Positions 1 through 5,870 of a DNA stretch of 10,951 bases are shown here, one piece after another. The notes beneath the pieces were generated by a model. The model was given only the letters and a program-made list of their open reading frames with translations, ran no database searches and had not been told where the DNA came from. This DNA is from Endomicrobium sp. GTDB lineage: Bacteria > Elusimicrobiota > Endomicrobiia > Endomicrobiales > Endomicrobiaceae. The stretch lies in NCBI GenBank assembly GCA_031264895.1, contig JAISDI010000180.1:1-10951 (forward strand), given 5' to 3'. Position 1 is the first letter of the stretch. Each line of letters begins with the position of its first letter. A program made the translations under genes and the position numbers.

Positions 1-11
1 CTTTTACCTTT

Positions 12-75
12 AGGCGTTGGAGATTCTTATCCATACGGGCTTTTAGCCCCATTCCCGAACAATCTTCCAACACCT
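12..75. repeat. Imperfect cruciform (inverted repeat)
   Basis: Bases 12-25 pair with 61-75, with one mismatch (C15/A72) and one bulged base (T65). The stem is centred on the halves GTTGGA and TCCAAC. Inside it is a smaller hairpin, GGGCT (37-41) with AGCCC (45-49). The apex also carries half of the CCCGA repeat unit found nearby (52-57). No gene is associated. It looks like a dispersed palindromic repeat. Confidence 0.55.
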
Positions 76-110
76 CTTATACACTTAACTATATACTATT
101 TTTTTAAGGA

Positions 111-197
111 ACAATTCCCGATAAAAACATTCGGGAATGGCAAACAATATTTTTTCCTTTGTCGTCAATCCCCGAGTGTCTTTATCTGGGATCCACG
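111..197. repeat. Composite hairpin repeat, copy 1
   Basis: Two small palindromes lie about 30 bases apart in opposite orientation. The first has arms ATTCCCGA (114-121) and TCGGGAAT (131-138) around a 9-base loop. The second has arms ATCCCCGA (168-175) and TCTGGGAT (185-192), with one arm base changed. The pair recurs 138 bases downstream with the same AT-rich linker (CAAACAATATTTTTT). The linker and palindromes leave a minus-strand reading frame open across 85-306, but that frame only repeats itself and is not a gene. Confidence 0.75.
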
Positions 198-248
198 TAG
201 ACAAATAGCTTAAATATTGTGATGGCGGCAAAAAGCGAAAAGACAAAA

Positions 249-335
249 TGGATTCCCGATAAAAACCTTCGGGAATGACAAACAATATTTTTTCTTTTGT
301 CGTCATCCCCGAGTGTTATTATCGGGGATCCATGT
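249..335. repeat. Composite hairpin repeat, copy 2
   Basis: This is the second copy of the composite unit at 111-197, offset by 138 bases. Its palindromes have perfect arms: ATTCCCGA (252-259) with TCGGGAAT (269-276), and ATCCCCGA (305-312) with TCGGGGAT (322-329). Each has a 9-base loop. The two palindromes are reverse complements of each other in outline. The spacer between the two copies (198-248) is unique in the window. Confidence 0.75.
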
Positions 336-370
336 TCGTCGTAAAAACAAAAATATCTTTAGTAAAAATG
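292..370. repeat. Left copy of 79-base inverted repeat flanking asd-ydjC
   Basis: The reverse complement of 292-370 aligns by hand with 2630-2707 at about nine in ten positions, with one single-base gap. It includes the palindrome at 305-329 and a unique-looking tail with the blocks ACGACGAAC and CATTTTTACTAAAGA on the complementary strand. A further TTCCAA (373-378) matches TTGGAA at 2616-2621. The two copies enclose the asd and ydjC genes. Confidence 0.7.
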
Positions 371-372
371 GC

Positions 373-399
373 TTCCAATAGAAACCTTCGGGGATGACA
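373..399. repeat. Degenerate hairpin repeat unit
   Basis: This is a decayed copy of the palindrome family. The right arm, TTCGGGGATGACA, is intact, but the left arm reads TTCCAATA instead of TTCCCGATA, so the stem is broken. It lies 16 bases downstream of the ydjC stop codon. There is no U-rich tract, so I do not call it a terminator. Confidence 0.45.
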
Positions 400-414
400 A
401 ATGACCGGTTTTAA

Positions 415-1104
415 TTAAATATCTCCAAAGGAGACAAGTTCGATATTTTTTTCTTTAAGATATGATTTGAGCGCCGGGTCGCAGCATTTTGCCATTTCGA
501 ATTCTCTCCACATTTCGTTAAAACCCGGGTGTGTCATAAGTTCCGCGATGGAAAAATCTTCGTCAACGTTTCCCCAGTACCAGCCGTTAATAAAATGAGG
601 GCAGTATCTGATTTCAAAATCTTTTAATATTTTTTTCATCTCGTTTGCAAGATTTTCATCTGCATAAAACGAAGGAAAAAATCTTATCGGAACGTTCATT
701 TCTTTTGCTTTTTGCGCCGTTAAAGGCAGAATCTCGGGGTGCATATGTACATTGTGATGGCCGTCAAAATGTGAAAGTTTAAGACCGGCATTTAAAAACT
801 TATCCAGTTGTCTGTCGATTTCTCCGGCGATTTCCTGTTTTTCCGGTTTTGGGAGTTTAAATTCTGATATCATCGCTAAATCTGTAAAGTCTTTTCTGAT
901 ATTTATGTATTTATCCAAATCGATGTGCAGACCCGTTTTCAATTCGGGGTTTTCTTTTAAAAAAGCAACAGCTTCTTCAAAAGCGTCTCTGCCGGTCAAA
1001 ACGGTAGTACTTTTTACAATGCCGTTTTTATAGGCGTATATAATACCTTTGTTTACATCTTTTCTGTAGCCGAAATCGTCGGCATTTACGATCAATTTTT
1101 TCAT
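415..1104 (-). CDS. ChbG/YdjC-family carbohydrate deacetylase
   Basis: The 229-residue protein belongs to the ChbG/YdjC (also HpnK-like) family of metal-dependent deacetylases, which remove acetyl groups from N-acetylated sugars or sugar-lipids. Visible motifs are N-terminal NADDFG (residues 7-12, metal and catalytic Asp), GLHIDL with His60, the His-rich block HFDGHHNVHMHPE (112-124), and THPGF with His192. No signal peptide or membrane segment is seen, so it is probably cytoplasmic. Family members usually run 240-300 residues, so this is a short but complete form. The start at 1104 lies three bases after the asd stop with only a weak Shine-Dalgarno (GGAC), which suggests translation coupled to asd. 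The family call is firm. The substrate (chitobiose-type sugar, hopanoid or glycolipid) cannot be told. Confidence 0.85.
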   Translation of the reverse strand: MKKLIVNADDFGYRKDVNKGIIYAYKNGIVKSTTVLTGRDAFEEAVAFLKENPELKTGLHIDLDKYINIRKDFTDLAMISEFKLPKPEKQEIAGEIDRQLDKFLNAGLKLSHFDGHHNVHMHPEILPLTAQKAKEMNVPIRFFPSFYADENLANEMKKILKDFEIRYCPHFINGWYWGNVDEDFSIAELMTHPGFNEMWREFEMAKCCDPALKSYLKEKNIELVSFGDI

Positions 1105-1107
1105 AAA

Positions 1108-2127
1108 TTAAACAAGTCCGCGCTTTATCAGAGTTTCGGCAATTTGTACGGCGTTTAATGCCGCGCCTTTTAATAAATTGTCCGAAACTACCCAGAAAGT
1201 TAAAGCGTTATTTTTTGTTGAAATATCGCCGCGTATTCTGCCTACGTAAGTTATCTGCGTATTTTCCGCAAATAAAGGCATCGGATATTTTTTGCTTTCA
1301 GGCTCGTCAAGGAGCTGTATGCCTTCGGCTTTTGATAAAAGTTCTTTTGCCTGTGCCGGCGATAAAGGCTTTTCGGTTTCTATCCAAACATTTTCCGAAT
1401 GGGAACGGAAAACCGGAACCCTTATGCAAGTCGCGCTGACTTCTATTGAGTCGTCGCCCATGATTTTTTTTGTTTCGTTTGTCATTTTCATTTCTTCTTT
1501 CGTATAACCGTTTTCCGTAAAAACGTCTATCTGTGGTATGAGATTAAACGCTATTTGATATTGAAACTTATTTGCAGGCGGGATTTCTTTACCTTCCGCC
1601 CACGCTTTTGTCTGCGCAGTCAGCTCGTTTATTCCCTTTTGCCCTGCGCCGGATACAGACTGATATGTTGAAACTATAACTCTTTTGATTTTTGCCGCAT
1701 CGTGCAGAGGTTTTAACGCCACTACCATTTGAATTGTGGAACAGTTGGGATTTGCTATAAGTTTTTTCTCTTTGCTTAAATCATTCGGATTTACTTCCGG
1801 CACGACCAAAGGAATTTCCTTATCCATTCTCCACGCGCTTGAATTGTCAATAACAAAACAGCCGTCTGCGGCAAATGAAGGAGCAAACTCTTTTGAAACC
1901 GAAGCGCCTGCGCTAAAAAGCGCAATGTCTACGCCTTTCCCGCCGTCTTTTGTCAAAAGTCCGACTTCGACTTCTTTTCCGTTAAACATAAGCTTTTTCC
2001 CGACGGAACGTTCCGAAGCCAAAAGTTTTATGCTTTCAACGGGAAAATTCCTGTTTTCAAGCATTTTTATCATCTCATTCCCAACGGCGCCCGTCGCGCC
2101 CGCTACGGCAACTCTGTACTTTTTCAT
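1108..2127 (-). CDS. asd: Aspartate-semialdehyde dehydrogenase
   Basis: The enzyme reduces beta-aspartyl phosphate to aspartate semialdehyde with NADPH, the branch point to lysine, diaminopimelate, threonine and methionine. In the 339-residue protein the dinucleotide motif is GATGAVG (residues 10-16), the catalytic Cys is Cys129 in NPNCST, and the substrate-binding Arg237 and catalytic His243 lie in RVPVFRSHSENVW. Length is normal for the family. I place the start at the ATG at 2127, not the in-frame TTG at 2148. The ATG has a GAGG Shine-Dalgarno upstream and sits about 28 bases after the predicted transcript start; the TTG is only about 7 bases from it. A near-consensus promoter lies at 2162-2190. 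The gene leads a two-gene unit with the deacetylase. In other bacteria asd often follows leuB directly; here 719 bases of repeats and one extra gene separate them. Confidence 0.95.
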   Translation of the reverse strand: MKKYRVAVAGATGAVGNEMIKMLENRNFPVESIKLLASERSVGKKLMFNGKEVEVGLLTKDGGKGVDIALFSAGASVSKEFAPSFAADGCFVIDNSSAWRMDKEIPLVVPEVNPNDLSKEKKLIANPNCSTIQMVVALKPLHDAAKIKRVIVSTYQSVSGAGQKGINELTAQTKAWAEGKEIPPANKFQYQIAFNLIPQIDVFTENGYTKEEMKMTNETKKIMGDDSIEVSATCIRVPVFRSHSENVWIETEKPLSPAQAKELLSKAEGIQLLDEPESKKYPMPLFAENTQITYVGRIRGDISTKNNALTFWVVSDNLLKGAALNAVQIAETLIKRGLV

Positions 2128-2161
2128 TTCTTTTTTTCCTCGCGGCAATAAAATTTTTTCA

Positions 2162-2190
2162 ATTTTATCAAAAACCGGAATCTAAGTCAA
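2162..2190 (-). promoter_or_regulatory. Sigma-70-type promoter of asd
   Basis: On the minus strand, TTGACT (2185-2190) is followed after exactly 17 bases by TAAAAT (2162-2167). Transcription should begin near 2155, giving a leader of about 28 bases before the asd ATG at 2127. The psd promoter has the same two hexamers and the same spacing. Confidence 0.8.
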
Positions 2191-2251
2191 AACAAAAGGC
2201 TTCATTTTTCAATAAAATATCAGAATAAAATAAATCAATACTTTTTCAAAT

Positions 2252-2280
2252 AAAAAAAATCCGCTTTACATTCGGCGGAT
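2252..2280 (-). terminator. Rho-independent terminator of the leucine unit
   Basis: Read on the minus strand, ATCCGC (2280-2275) and GCGGAT (2264-2259) form a 6-base stem with a 10-base loop, followed at once by seven T (2258-2252). It would end transcripts coming from leuB and the 125-residue gene, some 590 bases after the last stop codon, and separates them from the asd promoter 62 bases further on. Confidence 0.65.
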
Positions 2281-2398
2281 CGTTATCAGTTTACTGCAAT
2301 TGGACATAGCTTTCCGGATAAACCCGGATATTTTACTAGAGCAAAACAGCTTAACGTTGTCTCTGGATGGTCGGAATCACAACGGTGTGGAGACTGTT

Positions 2399-2431
2399 GT
2401 CATCCCCGAATGTTTTAATCGGGGAACCATG
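2399..2431. repeat. CCCCGA palindrome unit
   Basis: This is one copy of the dispersed hairpin family. Arms ATCCCCGA (2402-2409) and TCGGGGAA (2419-2426) surround a 9-base loop, preceded by GTC and followed by CCATG, exactly like the unit at 301-334 and in the same orientation. Confidence 0.7.
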
Positions 2432-2581
2432 TTGCCGTTTGTCGTAACAGACGTATGAAAATAATTGGACAATATTTAGTTTGTTTGCTATACCTCGTCA
2501 TTCTTGGGTTTGATACTCCGTCAGCGCTTTGCAATACCCCGTCAGAGCCTTTGACGAAATCCCCAGTCCGCTCCGCGTCCA

Positions 2582-2602
2582 CCCCCTTTAAAAAAAAGGG
2601 GG
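2582..2602. repeat. C5T3/A3G5 hairpin
   Basis: CCCCCTTT (2582-2589) and AAAGGGGG (2595-2602) form an 8-base stem over five A. Neither strand continues with a T tract outside the stem, so it is not a normal terminator. It lies inside the terminal-repeat element and is probably another dispersed repeat family. Confidence 0.55.
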
Positions 2603-2629
2603 AATTTCTGGTTTTTTGGAATCGGGATC

Positions 2630-2707
2630 CATTTTTACTAAAGAAGTTTTTGTTTTACGACGAACGTGGTTCCCCGACAAAGACACTCGGGGATGACGAC
2701 AAAGGAA
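2630..2707. repeat. Right copy of 79-base inverted repeat flanking asd-ydjC
   Basis: This is the inverted partner of 292-370. It includes the palindrome TTCCCCGA (2670-2677) with TCGGGGAT (2687-2694). The part around AAAGACACTCGGGGAT also resembles the reverse complement of the older-looking unit at 161-197, so it has features of both left-hand copies. Confidence 0.7.
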
Positions 2708-2867
2708 GAAGATGTTTCTTAGAAAGCTCTAATGGAATATCCGGGTTTATTCACAAAATTATTGTGGGTCAAATATAGTTTTAGAAGAAGGGTAATTAAA
2801 GACTAATGACAAACGGCATGGATGGCAGAAAATTAAAGTGGGTTGATGATGACACTACAACTTTTAT

Positions 2868-3245
2868 TTAAGAAACATTTCCTTTGTTAGAAAAAAATCT
2901 GTACCGCTTTGAAGTATAATGTTTTGTGCCCCATTTTGCAGTGGATATAGGGTTTCCTTGTAATACTGAGAAAGCGAAATCATATGCCTCCCTTAGCTGC
3001 GGGCGAATTCTGCGTTTTAGCTGTGGAGTGTAGAGGCGTTTCATTGCCTCTACGCCCCATAACTCCATAATATAGTGCCATGGCAGTCTTTCAATTGACT
3101 GGACAAACAGCTTTTCTCTGTCGAAACAGCCTGAACTTTCTATTTTTCCTTCAATTACGGCAAGCATATCTTCCAGAGTATCTTTGCAGAAATTCCAATT
3201 TAAAGTTTTCATTAAATTCAGTTTTTCGGCATGAGTCAATTTCAT
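2868..3245 (-). CDS. Hypothetical protein, 125 residues
   Basis: I do not recognise this protein. It has no signal peptide or membrane segment, is rich in Trp, Arg and Lys, and looks helical in its first two thirds (for example residues 55-75 with LPWHYIMELWG, then LKRRIRPQLREAY). The last 25 residues are basic and look unstructured. The start at 3245 has a GGAG Shine-Dalgarno 8 bases upstream and lies 15 bases after the leuB stop, so it is probably translated as the last gene of the leucine unit. The pattern of a helical pair ending in a 'WG..A.KRLY..' block is loosely like small antitoxin-type or DUF6922-like proteins, but that is a weak impression. No toxin gene is next to it. It is a likely newcomer between leuB and asd. 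Confidence 0.7.
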   Translation of the reverse strand: MKLTHAEKLNLMKTLNWNFCKDTLEDMLAVIEGKIESSGCFDREKLFVQSIERLPWHYIMELWGVEAMKRLYTPQLKRRIRPQLREAYDFAFSVLQGNPISTAKWGTKHYTSKRYRFFSNKGNVS

Positions 3246-3260
3246 TTTTTAAACTCCGTT

Positions 3261-4322
3261 TTATATTAAAGAAGCAATTAAATCGCCGACTTCGGTTGTT
3301 CCCATTCCCATTTTTCCGGCGGACATGCTTTTTATTTTTCCGGACTCTAAAGCTTTTATGACGGCATTGTCTATGTCTTTTGCGGCCTGTGATTCGCCTA
3401 TTGTGTCTAGCAGCATTGCGCCGGCATTTATCGTTGCTATCGGGTTAATTACGTTTTTGCCAGTGTATTTTGGGGCGGAACCGCCCATCGGTTCAAACAT
3501 TGAAACGCCTTCAGGATTGATATTTCCGCCTGCGGCTACGCCCATACCGCCCTGAATCATTGCGGCAAGATCCGTTATTATATCGCCGAAAAGGTTGTCC
3601 GTTACTATAACATCAAACCATTCGGGATTTTTTACAAACCACATACATGCTGCGTCTACGTTTACGTAATCGCCTTTTACGGAAGGATAATCTTTTTCCA
3701 CAACGTTAAAAGTGCGCTGCCACAAGTCCGAAGCGTATGTTAAAACGTTTGTTTTCCCGCAGAGAGTGAGTTTATTATGTTTGCTTCTCTTTTTTGTAAC
3801 CTCAAAAGCGTATCTTATACATCTTTCAACGCCAAAGCGCGTATTTATCGATTCCTGAACGGCAACTTCCTGTAAAGTGTCTTTTTTCAAAAATCCGCCC
3901 GCTCCGGTGTACAAACCTTCTGTGTTTTCGCGAACGATAATCATATCTATGTCCGCCGGTTTTTTATCTTTCAAAGGCGTTTCTACATTAGGATAAAGTT
4001 TTACAGGACGCAAATTTATATATTGGTCAAGCTCGAAACGCAGCCTTAAAAGTATTCCTTTTTCAAGAATTCCGGGTTTTACTTCGGGATGTCCTATTGC
4101 TCCTAAAAACATAGCGTCAAATTTTTTAAATTCTTCGACCATGCTGTCGGGAAGAATTTCGCCGGTTTTCATATATCTTTCGCCGCCTAAATCATAATCG
4201 ACGAGTTCAAGCTTAAAATTATTCTTTTTTGCCGCAGCTTCGACGACTTTTACGCCTTCTCTCAATACTTCGGGGCCTGTTCCGTCACCCGGAAGCAGCG
4301 CAACTTTGTACGTTTTTGACAT
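3261..4322 (-). CDS. leuB: 3-isopropylmalate dehydrogenase
   Basis: The enzyme oxidises and decarboxylates 3-isopropylmalate to 2-ketoisocaproate with NAD+. The 353-residue beta-decarboxylating dehydrogenase shows GDGTGPEV near the N-terminus, the substrate arginines in LRLRFELDQYINLRP (Arg93, Arg95, Arg105) and Arg131 in VRENTEGLYTG. Also visible are catalytic Tyr138 and Lys190, the metal aspartates Asp223, Asp247 and Asp251, and the NAD-binding GGSAPKYTGK. NTEGLY is the form seen in isocitrate, homoisocitrate and tartrate dehydrogenase relatives and some LeuB types, unlike the E. coli LeuB sequence. The isopropylmalate role rests on the leuA-leuC-leuD context. The Shine-Dalgarno AAGGAG overlaps the stop codon of the glycosyltransferase, 12 bases ahead, so the two are tightly linked. 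A side activity on a homologous substrate is possible. Confidence 0.9.
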   Translation of the reverse strand: MSKTYKVALLPGDGTGPEVLREGVKVVEAAAKKNNFKLELVDYDLGGERYMKTGEILPDSMVEEFKKFDAMFLGAIGHPEVKPGILEKGILLRLRFELDQYINLRPVKLYPNVETPLKDKKPADIDMIIVRENTEGLYTGAGGFLKKDTLQEVAVQESINTRFGVERCIRYAFEVTKKRSKHNKLTLCGKTNVLTYASDLWQRTFNVVEKDYPSVKGDYVNVDAACMWFVKNPEWFDVIVTDNLFGDIITDLAAMIQGGMGVAAGGNINPEGVSMFEPMGGSAPKYTGKNVINPIATINAGAMLLDTIGESQAAKDIDNAVIKALESGKIKSMSAGKMGMGTTEVGDLIASLI

Positions 4323-4334
4323 TTAACATCTCCT

Positions 4335-5285
4335 TTATACTTTTTTATTCATAACTTCTTTTAATTTTGGTATAAATCTTTTTATTGAGTCATTGTATAG
4401 CATTTCAGGGCAGGTAATATCATATTCTTTTAATTCTTCACGGAGATAAACTCCGCCGTGATGATTGAGATTTCCTCTGGCGTCTTTTACCGTTATAAAT
4501 TCTTCTTCCGATTTAGTGTAATAATGATTTATGCTTATAATATCGGTTGTTGCAATATCGATCGCAGGGTCTTCAAGGTAGGGAAGCTTCCTTTCATCTC
4601 CGGGCAGGCCTATAACAGTCGAATAATGTATATTTGTTTTTCCGATAATGGCTCTTGGGTTTACTATGCTTTTTCCCGTCGGATTCGTATCTTTAGAATA
4701 CATATAGTTTTCAATCACCAGCCCTTCGGGTTTATTTTTATGCCCACAGGTTCCGAAAAATCTGTAATGAATGGTAACTTGGCTGAAATCTTCGTATTCT
4801 TTCAGAAAATCTTTAATATTATCGTGCTTTAACGGAACGATAAATTCGTCAATATCAATTATCGCCAGCCATCTCGTAAATTTTTTGCATCTTTGAACGC
4901 TGTCGGTATACATTTTGCGCTGTATTCCTTTGCCGTGAAATTTCTTATATGCAACCTCGCCGCTTTCTATATAAGGTTTCAGAACTTCCATAATATTGTC
5001 GTCGGAGTCATTATCGCATATATAAAATTTTTCAACACCCAAAAGTTTGTGATATTCAATCCATTCCTTTAAATAAAGCGCTTCATTTTTTACGCATGCA
5101 AGAATGCTGAGATAATTAGGATATGTCCTGTTATGCTCCAAAGCCGTGATATTTATTTTTGTCCGCAGGGAAAGAACAGATTTTCTGATTTTTCTTCTTA
5201 AAGGAGAATAAAAAATAAAAGAAGAAAAAACGCTTACGATGATTTTTAACGTTCTCACAAGTACTTTTGCCAATGTAAATTTCAT
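4335..5285 (-). CDS. Family 92-like glycosyltransferase
   Basis: The 316-residue protein resembles the GT92 (DUF23) / Glyco_tranf_2_4 group of GT-A fold glycosyltransferases. It begins with a basic and hydrophobic stretch (residues 8-26) that may attach it to the membrane. The catalytic domain then starts at LACVKNEALYLKEWIEYH (62-79) and continues with the nucleotide-binding FYICDNDSDD (87-96) and the metal-binding DxD in IDIDEF (143-148). A His-rich part follows (NHYYTK at 253, NHHGG at 274). It probably adds a sugar to an envelope polysaccharide; donor and acceptor are unknown. It has a strong Shine-Dalgarno (AGGAG, 8 bases from the ATG) and lies 63 bases after leuD and 12 before leuB. It has no part in leucine synthesis, so it looks like an insertion into the operon that kept transcription intact. 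Confidence 0.85.
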   Translation of the reverse strand: MKFTLAKVLVRTLKIIVSVFSSFIFYSPLRRKIRKSVLSLRTKINITALEHNRTYPNYLSILACVKNEALYLKEWIEYHKLLGVEKFYICDNDSDDNIMEVLKPYIESGEVAYKKFHGKGIQRKMYTDSVQRCKKFTRWLAIIDIDEFIVPLKHDNIKDFLKEYEDFSQVTIHYRFFGTCGHKNKPEGLVIENYMYSKDTNPTGKSIVNPRAIIGKTNIHYSTVIGLPGDERKLPYLEDPAIDIATTDIISINHYYTKSEEEFITVKDARGNLNHHGGVYLREELKEYDITCPEMLYNDSIKRFIPKLKEVMNKKV

Positions 5286-5348
5286 ATTGATGTCTCCTCT
5301 GTTAACAAATGAATCGCGCCGCGCATCCGCCGAAAAATACTTTTATTG

Positions 5349-5843
5349 CTACTTTTTTATATATCCCAAAAGGCCGCCGGCTTTTATTATTTTTTGCATA
5401 AATTCAGGGAAGGGCTGCGAGCTGTACTCTTTGCCTGTCGTTAGATTTTTTATAATGCCTTTGTTTAAATTTATTTCGATTTCGTCGCCGTTTTTTATCG
5501 CTTTTACGGCTTCGGGGGACTCTAAAATCGGGAGGCCTATATTTATAGAGTTTCTGAAAAATATTCTTGCAAACGAATTTGCTATTACGGCGCAAATACC
5601 GGCGGCTTTGATCGCTATAGGGGCGTGTTCTCTTGAAGAACCGCAGCCGAAATTATTTTCTGCGACTATAATATCGCCTTTCTTTACTTTTTTTACAAAA
5701 TCCTTATCTATGTCTTCCATGCAGTATTTTGCAAGTATTGAAGGTTCCGTCGTATTTAAATATCTTGCGGGTATTATTTCGTCTGTGTTTACGTTTGAAC
5801 CGTATTTGTGAACTTTTCCTTTCAGTATCATATCTTTTGCCAT
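5349..5843 (-). CDS. leuD: Isopropylmalate isomerase, small subunit
   Basis: This is the small subunit of 3-isopropylmalate dehydratase, which works with LeuC to isomerise 2-isopropylmalate to 3-isopropylmalate. The 164-residue protein is the short form also found in archaea. It shows YGSNVNTDEIIPARYLNTTEP near the N-terminus (two adjoining motifs) and the swivelling-domain signature FGCGSSREHAP. The specificity loop reads YLNT, closer to the YLRT type of isopropylmalate isomerases than to the YLVYT type of homoaconitases. I start at the ATG at 5843 because GGAG lies 8 bases before it; an in-frame ATG eight codons earlier has no such site. The gene follows leuC after 27 bases and ends in TAG. 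Confidence 0.93.
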   Translation of the reverse strand: MAKDMILKGKVHKYGSNVNTDEIIPARYLNTTEPSILAKYCMEDIDKDFVKKVKKGDIIVAENNFGCGSSREHAPIAIKAAGICAVIANSFARIFFRNSINIGLPILESPEAVKAIKNGDEIEINLNKGIIKNLTTGKEYSSQPFPEFMQKIIKAGGLLGYIKK

Positions 5844-5870
5844 TTTATTTTCTCCGTAAAGCGTCAAAAT

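Larger units (their letters stand above)
2318..2750. mobile_element. 433-base element with terminal inverted repeats (MITE-like)
   Basis: Bases 2318-2342 and the reverse complement of 2726-2750 match at 22 of 25 positions; the outer 15 (ATAAACCCGGATATT) are identical. The segment encodes no plausible protein. It contains two CCCCGA palindromes (2402-2426, 2670-2694), half a unit (2621-2630), a CCCCCTTT/AAAGGGGG hairpin, and the right copy of the 79-base inverted repeat. I see no target-site duplication at the ends and no transposase. It may be a non-autonomous element, or an ordinary repeat cluster whose ends happen to match. Together with the flanks (2191-2317 and 2751-2867, which hold only the terminator and a small CACAA/TTGTG hairpin at 2752-2766) it explains the 740-base gap between genes. 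Confidence 0.4.

Noticed and set aside
85..306. Minus-strand 73-codon frame with an internal repeat
   Set aside because: It is made of the two copies of the 138-base repeat and their palindromes; the predicted protein only repeats itself and has no domain.
114..399. CRISPR array
   Set aside because: The units alternate in orientation, have irregular spacing and their spacers are themselves repeated; no cas genes are near.
2128..2148. Longer asd start at a TTG
   Set aside because: Only about 7 bases after the predicted transcript start, no Shine-Dalgarno, and the added residues are not part of the family.
2455..2778. Plus-strand 107-codon frame in the gap between genes
   Set aside because: It runs through the hairpin repeats and the right terminal repeat; no Shine-Dalgarno and no protein-like composition.
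5844..5867. Longer leuD start
   Set aside because: The ATG at 5843 is the one with GGAG at the right distance and gives the usual LeuD N-terminus.
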